Positions 37,183 through 49,150 of a stretch of 64,000 nucleotides of DNA are shown piece by piece (within the stretch, counting starts at the first letter, position 1; every line of letters begins with the position of its first letter). Position numbers and translations under genes: made by a program. The notes under the pieces were generated by a model. That model saw nothing but the letters and a program-made list of their open reading frames with translations. It was not told where the DNA came from and did not search any database. The DNA is from Blastobasis lacticolella (taxonomy: Eukaryota > Arthropoda > Insecta > Lepidoptera > Blastobasidae). The DNA is taken from positions 18,911,584 to 18,975,583 of the forward strand of contig LR990043.1 of assembly GCA_905147135.1 (NCBI GenBank), read 5' to 3'.

Positions 37183-40100
37183 CCTATCTACGCTCTTTGT
37201 CCATTCCATTCAGAATATAAGATATCTATTCTTCTTTTTAGCTAGAAATAACTCATGTTTATTTCAACAATGAAAAGCTTATTATTTCTTATCTAAAAAT
37301 AACGCAATCAAACAGGCTACACCTGAAACATTTGATAACAATAACCTTTACACGCGTACGTTGATTACGAAACCGAGGAAAGGACATAGCTAAAAGGTCA
37401 TAGACAAAAACCCCAGAATCGAAAGCAACGAAATAAATAAAAATGGGTTCAATATTAAATAGGATATGAAAATAATACTTACATTGATTTTTCTTTACTT
37501 TTATTTCATCACTATCACTTTATTAAATGATAATACATATATTTAAAAAATTAAAAATAATATACTCTTTTATACATATTTGGTATACTCCATAATAACA
37601 TTTTTATTCTACTCTGTATGTCTATATTTAAAAATCAATTGTCGTGCGCATAGAGAAAATATTTACTAAAGTAATAGAGGAGACACCGCAAGTATTTTCT
37701 TTATACAACGCTTTGCGGTCCATGGACAACAGTGGCCGCAGTTAGTTCTGAGACATTGCGCGACGCGGACCAATCTGACAGTGGCTTGGATATTCAAAAA
37801 AACGCCATCTTGTGCATTAAAAACTGTACGAACCATTCGAGGGCCAAAAATAAAGAAAATGATAACATTTCATCTATGACTTAGCAACCTCCCCCCGCAC
37901 CTCCCGCACGTGACAGGTTGGTACAAAATTTTTGTTTGTGATGGCTGCTCTACGTTACGTTAGTAAATGTTTTCTCTATGGCCGTGCGTTAGTCTCCAAA
38001 CCTCGAAAACGGCTGAACCGATTTGAATATTTTTTTTTAGTTTTGTTCGTTCGTAGGATTAGTTTAAACGCAAAATGTAAAATCATATGTGGGGCTATTT
38101 TACCCCTATCTACCTTTTTTTCTTTCGTACAAATCACCCCTGTATCACCAAAAAAAAAAAATTATACAAATCGGTCCAGCTATTTTCGAGAAATAGCAAA
38201 ACTATTTCTTACCTAGTCCATCACGTTTTGAGGGAGAGTATGGAAACAAAATGACCTGCCAAAGTTCCATCGAAATTGGATAAATTTAAACTACGTCATA
38301 CTATCCTACTATAACTTAAAAGTAATTTTACAGTACGCTAGCTATTTGTCTAAACATAGAACCGGAAAAAAACCGTTGGAACAAACATGTTCGATTAACT
38401 CTACATCACCGTTATCGTGTATTATCAGATAACGCTACGCATGAGCTTTGTGAAATGGGGGTTTTGTTTCCCATTTTGTACTAATTTTATGCTAAATTAC
38501 ATTCCAAGATTGACGTCATTGCTAAGTCTACGTCATCGATTCTAATGTACGACTTCGGATTTGATTAGAATGGCGCATTCGCGGCGCGTTCGGAAGATTG
38601 ACATTCACCTTAAATTAATGTATCTGTCAAAATTTGCCTTTTTTTTGTAATTCAGAAACCTTCTTTTAATACTTTTCTTCCAATTTCTGTCTAACCAACA
38701 TATTTTTGTGTATTCAGTTGTATGACAGAAGATACCATATAGATAGACCTACCTATTTATATTCACAAATCCATTGCCATACATTAACTTGGCAAAATAA
38801 TTACGTTTTCAAAACAACGCTTACGATGTCTACATTCACCGCGACTTTCGTAAATCCTCAGCATAGCCCTAAACACTGTAACCTCCCTAGGTTCCCCTGC
38901 TCTACACCAATACCGTTATCAGTATGCCATCTAGATTATCTCGATGACGTCACATGGCATCACGCCGATAAACACGACATAGTTGTTAGGTGTAACAAGG
39001 ATTTCCACGGTTAGATAGTTTCTAAAGAGTGTAGATTCGCATATTCATTGCGTGCACTGTTTTAGTTAATTTTGACGATGAATGTCTATGGATGGGTGAT
39101 ATTGAACATCTTTTGTTTTGAGCACAAAAAACAACACAATTAATCTTTTAAATCTGTGTATTTTACCTAATTCTGTTTCTATACCATCAAAATTGTGTTT
39201 CTACAATATGGCGTCAACACTTCTTGTAATATAAAATAACTAACGATGAAATAAATACAATTATTTCGATTCCACAGTCCGGGAATCGAGACCCGATCCT
39301 CTGCAAGTCAGCTCGACGCGACGATTATCTCTTTTACCCGGGGTATGTATGTCACCACTGTCCTTTGTACCCTTATCAAAGATAAGGAAACCAAACGAAA
39401 TGGGAGCATCGGAAAATACATAAAATTCTACCCAAAACAAAGAGTCGAAATGCTTTCTCGAGTTTCGTTACTATTTGTCAGGCTTGTGTGTGGTGACGAG
39501 TAGGAAAACATGCGTGACGTACTGTGGCGCACTTTTGTCACGGCTGTCTTGTGTATTGAATGTTTCATATTACCCACGTCTTTTATATGGAGTTTACAGC
39601 AGTTGACAAGCGTGCCGACGTGTATTCTTTCTTGAATGTGACTGTTACCATTGTTAGAGCGATCGACATAAGAAAATATGTCATAGCAACCGTCAATTCA
39701 ATAGAGCATGAAATGTTTCCAACATACCTACATAGAACTATTTTGTAATGTTTCTTATTTTATTTTTTGTCAACAAATGGCTATACTTAGTTATACTATT
39801 TATTCAGTTGTGTATGGATATTCATATTGATTTATTCAGTGTTAGTTGTACATCGTCCAAAATACATTCCAAGTATTTTTACCATTTTCATCAGGATTAC
39901 CCAAAATACACAAAATGAATTACATATAATTCTCAATGTTTTATACGTATGTCCAAAGTTAATTAAATTATAAAATAGTAGGTTTCAAGAATATTTGAAA
40001 TGTATGTTTATTTTATATTATAAGCCATCGCGCCATCAGTAGTATCAAAATGGTTAACTGGTCACATAATCAAGAAATTCAGAAAGGTTTCACTTATGAA

Positions 40101-40527
40101 TCTTGAAAATCACTTGTGGAGCGACGGTTTAAGAGTTTAAGTACATTTTTCTTCAATTCCCTCTGGCTCTCGAAAAACTTCATAATTAATATTGTAAGCT
40201 CCTTTCGCCCCTTTACTTTTCTACTTAATTCACTTTGAAGTTAAACCCATGGCTGAGACCGCTATAACCGAAATGCTCATTAAAATAAATTAACACACAA
40301 CATCAAAGGTTGCCCGGATTGTAGTGCCGTAATCTTTAACATCTCCTTTGGGTAGAATACATTACGCGGAGTTCTATTACGGATTTCCTTTTAATAAAAA
40401 AACCTTTTCGAGAGTTCACCAAGTCCTATCATCAAGAGTGATATCAAATCAAAGTTAAGATTAGAAAAAGCAACTTTTATGAAATATTAATGAAGATTTG
40501 GACTCATTTTAAATTGAAGAGACTTAC
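37183..40527. other. Long non-coding stretch
   Basis: No supported exon. At 37.93-38.21 kb a frame contains GCGTTAGTCTCCAAACCTCG and CGGCTGAACCGATTTGAATA, a motif that accompanies decayed lepidopteran repeats, so that open stretch is not called a gene. At 39.29-39.34 kb a tRNA-like scrap (CCGGGAATCGAGACCCGATC) may be an old SINE head. A CRE octamer lies at 38945-38952. Two short frames (38706-39014, 39560-39748) are unrecognised. Confidence 0.35.
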
Positions 40528-40744
40528 CAATAACGTAAGAATATCCATCGAGAGTCAACACGCATTTCCTGGCTGCGCCGGACGCGGATCGATGTCTGTG
40601 AGTCCTAGGGGCGGCACCAAGAGCCCTGCCGCCCCCAGGGTCGCTATGACACTTGTGGACCAGCTCCTTATCAGACACGTTGCTATTCCCGTCGACAGAC
40701 CCCTGCCTGCTCCCTTCCAGCAGAGCTTTCCCCCTTCGCATCAT
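40528..40744 (-). CDS. Candidate first coding exon, minus strand (72 codons + 1 base)
   Basis: Minus ATG at 40744 (an ATG follows directly at 40741), reading to a strong donor GTAAGTC whose G is at 40527, so the exon ends at phase 1. An in-frame stop upstream (40775-40777) makes the ATG credible as a start. The peptide is basic and Ser/Gly-rich, ending RKCVLTLDGYSYVI plus the first base of a Gly codon. Third positions are GC-rich against AT-rich surroundings. The last 15 residues match the pattern ending the exon at 62.03 kb. Function is not assigned: a D-G-x-x-Y-x-[IV]-G edge occurs just before BAH-type and kinase-type domains, but that is speculation. No downstream exon was found to the left. 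Confidence 0.45.
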
Positions 40745-40972
40745 CACATCATACGCTATCTCCTGCCCGTTACACTATCACGTCACTCGTATTTTTGTCA
40801 CTATCGTCCAACGTCACAACCTCACAAACGTTTCCAAGGTCTTCCTACTATATCAGTTACACTATCGGCTTGTGTACCTTTTCTAGGACCGTGTCCACTG
40901 AGTTCACATGCACTGAATCGTTTAACGTTTCTAAAATTCGTTCCTTATCACTTTAAACTAGATTTGGAAGGA

Positions 40973-40980
40973 TGACGTCA
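40973..40980. promoter_or_regulatory. CRE octamer upstream of candidate exon
   Basis: TGACGTCA lies 229 bases upstream (on the minus strand) of the ATG at 40744. It is in the right place to act in a promoter for that exon, but this is only positional. Confidence 0.25.
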
Positions 40981-42169
40981 CCACTTGCTACTTCGCAATC
41001 CACTCCTTGTGACTTGAACCGATCAATCAGAGAAATTCCTTCGGCAAGATATGTTTACAATTTCCACACTGTTGTGTTTTGATATGTTACAGTTTGCAGT
41101 CGTAAATAATGATCATGTTGCAGACGTTTTCATTACTGCGATGATGTACGCGCTAATAAAAAATGATTTATTAGTTGTAGCGGTTGTTTGAAAGCATTAT
41201 CTGCGTGTGCAGGATTTTTTTTTGTTTCAGAACAACGGCTGTTGGTTATTTTAGCGTATTTTTCGCAAAGTTTTTAATATTAAAATACTCTTGGTCGCTG
41301 TAGAGAAGAAGGAAAGCTAGTTTTGATTTTAAATCATCGTCGTTGAACCAGCAATGTCAAAGGTTTGTGATACCAGCAACGTCAAAGGAACATCGAGCTT
41401 ATTTTAAACCGCTGATGTGACACTTGGCAAAGTAACCTTTGACATTTTATAACCCTCGAGATCAACGAAATGAAGCCGAGAGAGAATCTGAGTACACCTA
41501 TTTGATTTCAAATGCAGCCACGAACTAAATTTGAAGTAGGAGCAACGTGATTAAGTTAGGAAAATTTTGATATCCAGCTATAATTTGTGACATGAATGTT
41601 AATGCCCTTCGGAATAAAACAAATTCATACAATTATTAATGGCTGGCCATATCGAGTATGGAATTTTTATAACGACATGTAATTTAGATAACAATGTGGT
41701 GTGTACATCGATATAAACTGTTTTTCTGTAATACCTAATAGCGTTAAATCCAGCTAAACCGTTGCGAATTTATGTTATATAATTAAGTACTTTTATGTTA
41801 CTTGTTAAACTATGGTACACTGTTGATTGAATTAAATTGAATTTTAATAATTGGTGTAGGATTTAATAGATCTGTATTTCACACCTACTTTATTATTTTT
41901 TAATCTGAGTTATTCCTTATAAGTGGTTTCAAAATCGGAAGTTTTCTTTCGTGTTAAATGAGAATTGATAATTATTTACATCGTGGAAATGATAATAAAT
42001 GCACACTATGAAGTTTAATCTTCTTAGTATTTGTATGCCACCAATTTCTGTTTAGTCTACATATCTTGACGTTTCTAAATACGAACTTGATAGTTATTTA
42101 AAAATAGATATAGGCGAATCTACTGCAAATCGTGATTATTATTCCAAGCGTACGAAGGACGATTTGCCA
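40981..42169. other. Non-coding DNA, nothing recognised
   Basis: Two related direct blocks, CCAGCAATGTCAAAGG and CCAGCAACGTCAAAGG, lie near 41348 and 41375. The rest is unassigned. Confidence 0.3.
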
Positions 42170-42930
42170 AAAAGATCTCCCCGTTACAAGACAAGAAATC
42201 CATTGTATTAACTAGCCGGGTCGATGTTAAACAACGGGCGAACGGACCTTTTGTTCGGGTAATTACCGCGAAATTTAGCGAACATAGCGTTTATGAAACT
42301 CCAAATTAACTTCGTGCCGTACAAAAACAATCTGCCGTCATCGCGCTGGCAGCATTCCGCGGCCCTACAATAAAAAACTGTTGAGGCGATTTGAGTTCTT
42401 GCATTGAGGTTCCGGCCTCCTTTCTACTGACGACAAAATTGACTCCTGCTCAATACCCTAGCGTATCCACATCGGGATGTTCAGAGTGGAAACACGGAAA
42501 GCTATTCACGGGCCGAGTGTTGTTTTTCCGCCATAGTAACGTGCGCGGGGCGCCCATAAAACGACGCGTCACGGCCGAGGGGGTGGGGGGTGAACCCCCC
42601 ATTTGTAAACAGATTGTGACGCTGGACAGCCAAATCGCAACAGGTGGTGGGAGCAAATCTACCCATCACAACTAATAATGATTTAAAATTCGAACGTAAA
42701 ATTTTCTTTTATCTGCGGTACCAGTGTTTTTCTTTTTTTGCTCCGGTGCACCGATTTTCGGCCAGCGCGCGTGCGGCGTGCGCGGTGTGCGCGGCGTACA
42801 GAGCGCGCTACCGTGCCGAGTGGAGGCCTCCGCGCGACTGGCAGCCGCGCCGCGTGCTCGCCAAGCTACAGGTAGCCGATGCGCCGAGACCCCAGCCCCG
42901 GGAAATGTCCCGATGTTTCGATGCTCGTAC
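42170..42930. promoter_or_regulatory. GC-rich, CpG-rich block; candidate promoter or regulatory region
   Basis: From about 42170 the sequence becomes non-repetitive and motif-rich (GGGTAATTACCGCG, AATCTGCCGTCATCGCGC). At 42530-42910 it is strikingly CpG-rich (GCGCGTGCGGCGTGCGCGG and similar). Plus-strand frames across 42640-42997 are long but biased in composition and unrecognised. CTACAG-GTAGCC near 42868 resembles a donor. It lies about 1.8 kb upstream of the minus-strand exon at 40.5 kb, so it may be that gene's promoter or 5' UTR; it could also serve a plus-strand transcript. Confidence 0.35.
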
Positions 42931-43282
42931 TATTTCTGACATTGCCCGTTTATTGATAATGTATTCGATAGGCGAAGGGCGGTGGTGTAGATATTGAGTA
43001 TGACCACAGAATGGACTGAAAGGGCGCCGTAGGTTATCCTACGTCATCGAGTACAAGAACAATTCCACTTTGTAGCGATAAATTAAGTGTGCCTGTGTAC
43101 AACCTGCGAAGCTATTGGCTATCTCTGTGGACAACTGGATTTTACATAAAATAATGTTACACCACTCTAATTTGGTATACACTAGCCAGTGGCCAACATA
43201 GATGATGTAGTGTAGAATTATCTAATGTCAAATTTAGTTTCTTTTGGACTATGACATAGGATTGTTCAAGAGGTATATTAGA

Positions 43283-43414
43283 TGTCTCTTCAGAGGCGGG
43301 CAACGCATTGGCGACTCCCCTGGTGTTGCTGATGTCCATAGGCGGCGGTGACCACTTTCCATCAGGTGGCCCGTTTGCCTGTTTGTCTGCCGTACAACAT
43401 AAAAAAAAATATAT
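43283..43414 (+). mobile_element. Repeat family C copy (LINE 3' end)
   Basis: CTTCAGAGGCGGGCAACGC, GACTCCCCTGGTGTTGCTGA, GTCCATAGGCGGCGGTGACC and CATCAGGTGGCCCGTTTGCC, with a poly(A) tail. The cleanest of four copies (44.81, 46.94, 63.11 kb), all in the same orientation. Confidence 0.7.
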
Positions 43415-44805
43415 AGTTGCCAACTGAATTAGACAATAGCCCTTCTGGTACAAATAATGTTTACCGGGTTTTTAGCGACCCGAACTTTTCTTAGCGAGAG
43501 TACTTAATTACCCTCTTGTGTAGGTTCTAGAAGTAGAAAACCGGGGTGACTCACATAGTCTTGACAATTTCGCTAGTCAGCAACATTAAAGTCACTTTTA
43601 TTTATATGTATGTATCTATACTACCGTAACCATTACACATTTTAGTGGTACTAACAGAAATGGGGTCTTTCTCTTAGTTACACGGTGTAACGACTGGTGT
43701 AACTGGTGTCACTAGCACCTGGTGATATTTTCGATAATGTATTCGGCACCAATGCGGTAGAATTAGGTATGTTATTGTATATAAATTTAGTACTAACGCA
43801 ACGAAGCATAATATGCAACTGGAGGTGTTGTTGCTGGGTAAAATTCTGAAATATGTAGAAACGGAAAATAGCTAGGCCATCAATTGATTTAACAAAATTA
43901 TGAAGTATTATTAATATCAGAATTATGAATTCTCTGGAATCTGTGTAAATCTGCTGCAGATTCTGTTCTGCATTATTCTGATTTACACTTAAAGTAATTT
44001 TACTCACATAACCAGTCAGATTCTTCATTATTTTCACAGAATTGATGCTTACCTGAAAAATAAATTAATCATTAAAGTATGTTTAAAAATAGTAATGAAG
44101 GAAAAAAAAATTGTAAGCTTTTCGCTGTACTAAATCTGAAAATAAAACAGACAAAGATGAAAAGAGGGACGCATATTTAAACCGTATTTGTTAAAATTAG
44201 AGACAATTAATTTAATTTTCAAAACAAAGCAATTAAGCTGGAGAGGTTTCATACTAATAGAATAGAGCTTAAATGAAAATATCAGAGAGAGATCAACGTT
44301 ATTATAATATCTAAAAATATCTACCTACTAATGTTAAAATAGACCAGCTCTCTGATCGCATTTAAATTTCAAGAGTTTGTTCGCTGCTGCAGCTGTGAAA
44401 ATTAATGTTTATTATTAGCTCTAGAGTACCCAACTTTAACTTAATTTGATGTTATTCAGAAATAGTTCTGTGTATTATAATTGTGTGAATCGTAGACGTT
44501 ACGGAGCAGTACCGCTTTTTACCTAGGTACACCGTATGCCTAAGTCTATGCTCTCATGTACTCTTTCATCGTCAAGAAGAAACTATATCGTACTAAGTCG
44601 ACTATATCGTATCAGATAACACTTCCATAGACTGTCCATGGAATGTTGGTGGCTGAATGGTAAAGGGGTTCAATTTTGTCTGTACAAGAAACACAGACTT
44701 GCTAAGTGAAAGGAAGCAAGCATAGATAATGGTATAGGTACCAGAAGTATATACTATGTTGAAGACCACAAAAGGTTAGCGTAGTATTATCATTAATTTT
44801 CTTAT
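43415..44805. other. Non-coding DNA, nothing recognised
   Basis: A minus-strand open stretch of 119 codons (43678-44037) shows no known motif, and the region is AT-rich. No repeat family is recognised. Confidence 0.3.
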
Positions 44806-44900
44806 TAGAGGTGGGCAGTACATTGACGACTGCTGATGTTTTTAGGAGGCGGTGACCACTTTCCATCAGGTGGCGCGCTTGCCTTTATACGGCAGGCCAT
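44806..44900 (+). mobile_element. Repeat family C copy, decayed
   Basis: AGAGGTGGGCAGTACATTG, then AGGAGGCGGTGACCACTTTC and CATCAGGTGGCGCGCTTGCC, followed by a short GCAGGCCATAC / GCATGCCATAC duplication. Confidence 0.6.
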
Positions 44901-44950
44901 ACAGCATGCCATACGGCAGGCAAATCTTTGTTTCACTTAGTCTAATCTTC

Positions 44951-45214
44951 AACCCTTTTGGTTCAGTTGGTTAACATCACTCCGTGTGGCAGACCGGTGA
45001 GGTCTTGGGTTTGATTCCTGGCCGGGTAGATATTAAAAATTATAAATTTTAATTTCTGTTACCGGTCCGGGTGCTATATGTATAATATGTATGTAGGTAT
45101 TTAACAATATATGAGCCGTTTAACAGTTCTTTGGAACCCATAGCACGAGCTTTGCTTACTCTGGGGCTAGATGGCGCTGTGTGAATTATCCAAACATATT
45201 TATTGTTATTATTT
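44951..45214 (+). mobile_element. SINE family B copy, near full length
   Basis: The tRNA-like head has TTGGTTCAGTTGGTTAACAT and a B-box GGTTTGATTCCTGGCCGGG near 45007. The body has GGTCCGGGTGCTATATG and GAGCTTTGCTTACTCTGGGG, then GCTAGATGGCGCTGTGTG and a tail with TTTATTGTTATTATT. Confidence 0.8.
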
Positions 45215-46039
45215 GCAAAGCGTGGATATTATGGCAATGCACTCAGTAAAGGAGGCTCAACCCCAGCAGTAAACTGATACGCTGCAATACGCTGATGGGC
45301 TGCAAGGGCGCGTTTGTAAGATTTGGACGCGCCCTTAGGCGCCCTTAAGTTGTGTAAATAGGTAGCCGGCCTGAAGTAAGATTTCTTTACAAGAAAATGG
45401 CCTGAAGTAACTAACATTTTTCAAGTAGGCCTTAAGAAGTAAAGTCAATTAAGTACTAATCAAAATACTAATTTTCTTCGCCGACGCAGACGTTATCATG
45501 CAAATGTCATACTGCTAATGGGAATTTAATTTTAATTTCGAACTACAGCGAAACCAGACTTGTTTTGAAAACAGTTTCAGTGTTCGTTCTAGTGCTTCAA
45601 GGTTCTCACTGTCTCTACTAACGTTATCCTATTGATAGGAAATAATGTTTTTTGGGGTAGGGTGCAAATAGCTATGTTCGTTAAAATTTTTATACCGTCA
45701 TATCAGCATCAGCATCATCATCCTCGTAATTATCTTGGCGGCCAATTCTGGCTTCTACCAGGGTTCGCTTTCCGGTAGAACCATTCATTAATAATTTACC
45801 TGTAATTTTGGATTTTTATGTGGGGCGACTACCATTAGACCACTCGTTAAGGAGAAACCGGTTTGCTAGAGCCTTGTCCTTCTATCGGCTACTACGAGCT
45901 GGGGAGGTTTGTTTGAGCCCAGAGGAACCATCCTCCACCAGGGAGGTAGGTTCCCCACGTATAAAAGAAAAGTCTCAAAGCAGAAGTATTTAAAGAACAA
46001 ATCGGTTTAGATCTAGGGTTTTGGCATAATATAATGTCA
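45215..46039. other. Mostly unassigned; small family F scrap
   Basis: Position 45219-45252 (GCAAAGCGTGGATATTATGG) matches family F. CATCAGCATCATCATCC near 45705 may be another ATG-type tail complement. No gene. Confidence 0.35.
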
Positions 46040-46094
46040 ATAGCTAGCGAGGACCTGTAATTGGCTTGTTGGTACTCCAATAAATAAATAAATG
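46040..46094 (+). mobile_element. Repeat family I fragment
   Basis: AGCTAGCGAGGACCTGTAAT followed by TGGCTTGTTGG and an AATAAATAAATAAAT tail; the opposite-orientation copy is at 25.78 kb. Confidence 0.45.
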
Positions 46095-46501
46095 GATAGA
46101 TCCTGCTCGATAATGTCCAATTATGTATCGTAAATGTTATCGTTAAGCATGGCCTTGTTGGTAGGCAGATAATATTGTTTAAAACTCCCAAAGAAGTAAA
46201 GTTGTTTGAATTTGGAGTGAAAATTCGTATTAAAACTTTTAGCATACGGGCTTTGTATAGAAACTTTATAAAAAAAATGCACAAATTTACTTTTCTTTTC
46301 CTACAAAAAAAATAAAAAAGGCGGGATTGCAAAAACTGTGACTAAAGACTAGGCAGTAAGGAAACAGCTTTGAGCCAGCTCGCGGATTGCATTCGGAGTG
46401 TCATGTATCGGAATCACACCGTATCGATATCATAGAGAATCACATCTTCAAGACATGATTCCCTGTGGTGTGTGTAGGTGTATTGTCTTTATATACCTAC
46501 A

Positions 46502-46727
46502 TTATCATCACAGATAATAACATTCCACTGCAGGCCTAAGAACCTCTCCTACGAAAGGGGAAGTTATTACCATAATCTTCAAGCTTGGCCGGTGGGTTGG
46601 AGATAGCAGTGTTATATATAGAACAATGGAAAACGCTGCTGCCCATTTTCCAGCCTACGAAGACTCGAGAGCGATCCTTTCCCTCGAAAACATTAGTCGC
46701 CTTGTACGACACTCACGTATCTATACG
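46502..46727 (-). mobile_element. Repeat family F copy
   Basis: ATTCCACTGCAGGCCTAAG, CTCCTACGAAAGGGG, CCGGTGGGTTGGAGATAGC, TGCTGCCCATTTTCCAGCC and GTCGCCTTGTACGACACTC. Same orientation as 10.92 kb; the far end is truncated. Confidence 0.75.
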
Positions 46728-46935
46728 TGGTCTATATACTTACATAATTAGGTTTTATCCCCAGGGGATAAGATCCACTTGCACTTGCCCGGGTGTATCC
46801 GATGTAATTAATATTTAATCAATAATTATCCTGGACTCGGCCTCGGATTAGCTATATCACGCCAGAAACGTACCTCCAGAATAATTTACTTCAACATAGA
46901 ACAATCGCTATACTGATAATAAGGACATATATAAA

Positions 46936-47021
46936 GAGGTATATTAGAGTTCTCTTTAGGGCGGCGGTGACCACCTTCTATCAGGTGGCCCGCTTGCCTG
47001 TTTTTCTGCCTTATAACATAA
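46936..47021 (+). mobile_element. Repeat family C copy
   Basis: TTCTCTTTAGGGCGGCGGTG, then ACCACCTTCTATCAGGTGGC and CCGCTTGCCTG, with an ACATAAAAAA end. Confidence 0.65.
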
Positions 47022-47099
47022 AAAAGGACGGATCACACAGAGGCAATAATGCGACTAAGCGCGTCGCGAATTAGTGATACGGTCCGGAATGACCTCAAA

Positions 47100-47300
47100 G
47101 TCTCGCAAACGCGCCCCGAATTCGCAGTTTCAGCAACGGCTTGCACGCCTTTCCCGACCGCGTGCAAGCTGTAGCTGCAACAGCGCGCGAACGGCGCGTT
47201 TTATTTCACCGTACGACGCGAGCTGCTTACGGGCCGCGTGCAATTTGTTGCTGCAACAGCGCATTCGGCGCGCGTTCGGGAGATTTGGACCCAAACTTTT
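47100..47300. repeat. Two related GC-rich units, 90 bp apart
   Basis: CCGCGTGCAAGCTGTAGCTG (near 47158) and CCGCGTGCAATTTGTTGCTG (near 47235) each run on into CAACAGCGC.. and CGGCGCG blocks. The second ends GCGCGCGTTCGGGAGATTTG, linking it to the 20.4-kb tandem unit (GTTCGTGA / GTGAGATTTGG). Confidence 0.55.
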
Positions 47301-47588
47301 ATTTGAGTTTTTAAGACCTTGAAACAAAAAGAGCGGTCGTGCGGCGTGGCGGCGGTAGAGATCCCTAGAACGAGCCGGGCCCTTGACAGTAGTTGATATT
47401 TTGTTTACATGGGTAAACTGTATTTTATAGTGTCAAATATAAATTAACGCGTGAAAAGAAAACTAGTAATTTCATTCGTACCTACTGCACTGTTTCGTAC
47501 TTGTGAAAGGTTTCGTATTAAAAGACGCAGTCATTAGCGCGCTAACAGGGATCAAACCAAGTGTATGTCAGCTTACTGGCTATATTAC

Positions 47589-47638
47589 GCAGCATGTAAG
47601 ACATCAAAAGCAATAGCTTTTGATGTCTAACATGCTGC
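47589..47638. repeat. 23-bp inverted repeat (one mismatch) with 4-base loop
   Basis: The arm at 47589-47611 (GCAGCATGTAAGACATC...) pairs with 47616-47638 except at one A/T position; the loop is AATA. This is the second very tight hairpin in the window. Confidence 0.9.
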
Positions 47639-48970
47639 TACCGCCCGCTGACCCACCCGCCTAGGTGCATGTGTGTGGCAGGTCTGAAATTGCTTCTCGC
47701 TGTACCGCACCGCGACCGCTTTATCGCATAATCGCCTGTCTGTCCTTTAATTGTCCTTGCCAAACCACAACATTAGAATGTGGAATGTATGATTGATGGA
47801 CAAATAGTAACATAAAATTGTAATTTCTAGTTCAGGCGCACAAAACATTAGAAACTCTATACACGACCTACAATAATGTCTCTCAGCTTTTGGATTTTCT
47901 TTTAAACAAGCCCGATGCACTTTATCTTTAGGCGACCTTAAGCTCATTTCAAATATTTCTAACATAAAAGAGCATTGCACAACTTGGCACAATTTTTTTT
48001 TTTTTTTTTATTATTAAATCTTTGTAAAATACATTTTATTATAACATCTAAAAGAACTAAAAGGTAAATCATAATAAATAATTTCCCTAAACTGGGATAC
48101 CTTGTGTTTCAGGTGAGAAATTCTACTACTTAATTTAATAATAGATATAAATTTTTAACATATATCTATAAATAATCACAAACTAATTGTTACTATATAT
48201 TTTAAATTTAAACGCTTGGTATTAAGCGTGGTAAGTTTGGCGCAATCGGACACAAATGCAGTAAATATTGTCTTCTTTCGTTCTTTAATCCTATTTACCT
48301 TCCTTTCTTTATCATGTCCTTTCTTATTCATCATTGTAATTATTTGTATTAACCCCCTACATATATGACGGGTGTTATAAGAAATCATTTCACACCGCCT
48401 GCGCCGCGTGATAAATCCAGATTATTACAGCAAAATACCATAATTTCCGAGCTCGCTGCGCTCGCTAATTCGTTAGTTTGCTCCAGCTCTTTTAAACTAA
48501 AAATTCGAGCTCGCTGCGATCCCACATTTATAAAATATTCACACTAATCGCGCCGCGTACTTCATTGCCAAAGAGCCAATATGTAGGTATACCAAAGAGT
48601 CTTTGAATTTTGTTATATTTAGGTATCATAGTATATCATGTTCACCCCGAGTCAATTGAGCCAAAATTTGAAATATTTCGAGCTCGCTACGCTCGCTTAT
48701 TTTTCATTTTCAGTTACTTTTATTACGATTACCCCATATTTTAAGGGAGGGGGGGGGGAAGCTATATTTATATGTTTTGATCTTGAACCCTTCCCCCCAA
48801 AAACAAAACCTGGCTTCGCCCGTGTGTGTGTCTGTCTGTGGCATCGTACCTCTCGAAAGGACGAACAGATTTCGGTGCGGTATTCTTTATTTGAGGACTA
48901 GTTCAATCATGTCTCTACGCTTTGTCTCATTAAAATAAGTTAACTAGTTTGGAAAATAAGGGATACCTGC
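47639..48970. other. Non-coding DNA with GAGCTCGCT-type palindromes
   Basis: GAGCTCGCTGCGCTCGC near 48449, GAGCTCGCTGCG near 48506 and GAGCTCGCTACGCTCGC near 48677 are related to 19.37 kb. A poly(T) run at 47992 resembles a family H edge. A family G-like scrap (TTCGCCCGTGTGTGTGTC) lies near 48812. Confidence 0.4.
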
Positions 48971-49150
48971 ATATTGAGGAAACTGAATGTGTAACCATTA
49001 TCCATTCTTGCCAGGTTCCCCTGTCAACAGGGTCACTGAAGTCAGATGCAGTCGCTCCACCAAGATCCCAAATCTTTGTCATGGCGGACTGTTAAAACCG
49101 GGACTTCGTGCGCGAGAGCATAACCGGGACATTAACGCCAAGATGATTAT
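48971..49150 (+). mobile_element. SINE family A fragment
   Basis: ACTGAATGTGTAACCATTAT, CAGATGCAGTCGCTCCACC, a CGTGCGCGAGAGCATAACC block and AACGCCAAGATGATTATTT. The 5' head is absent. Confidence 0.75.

Noticed and set aside
40490..40975. Plus-strand 161-codon reading frame
   Set aside because: It overlaps the minus-strand exon candidate, which has a strong donor, an upstream stop and a motif shared with 62.03 kb. The plus frame is its shadow and low in known motifs.
42391..42997. Plus-strand frames in the GC-rich block as a protein-coding exon
   Set aside because: Arg/Ala-rich translation follows from CpG content in all frames. The block is better described as a promoter candidate.
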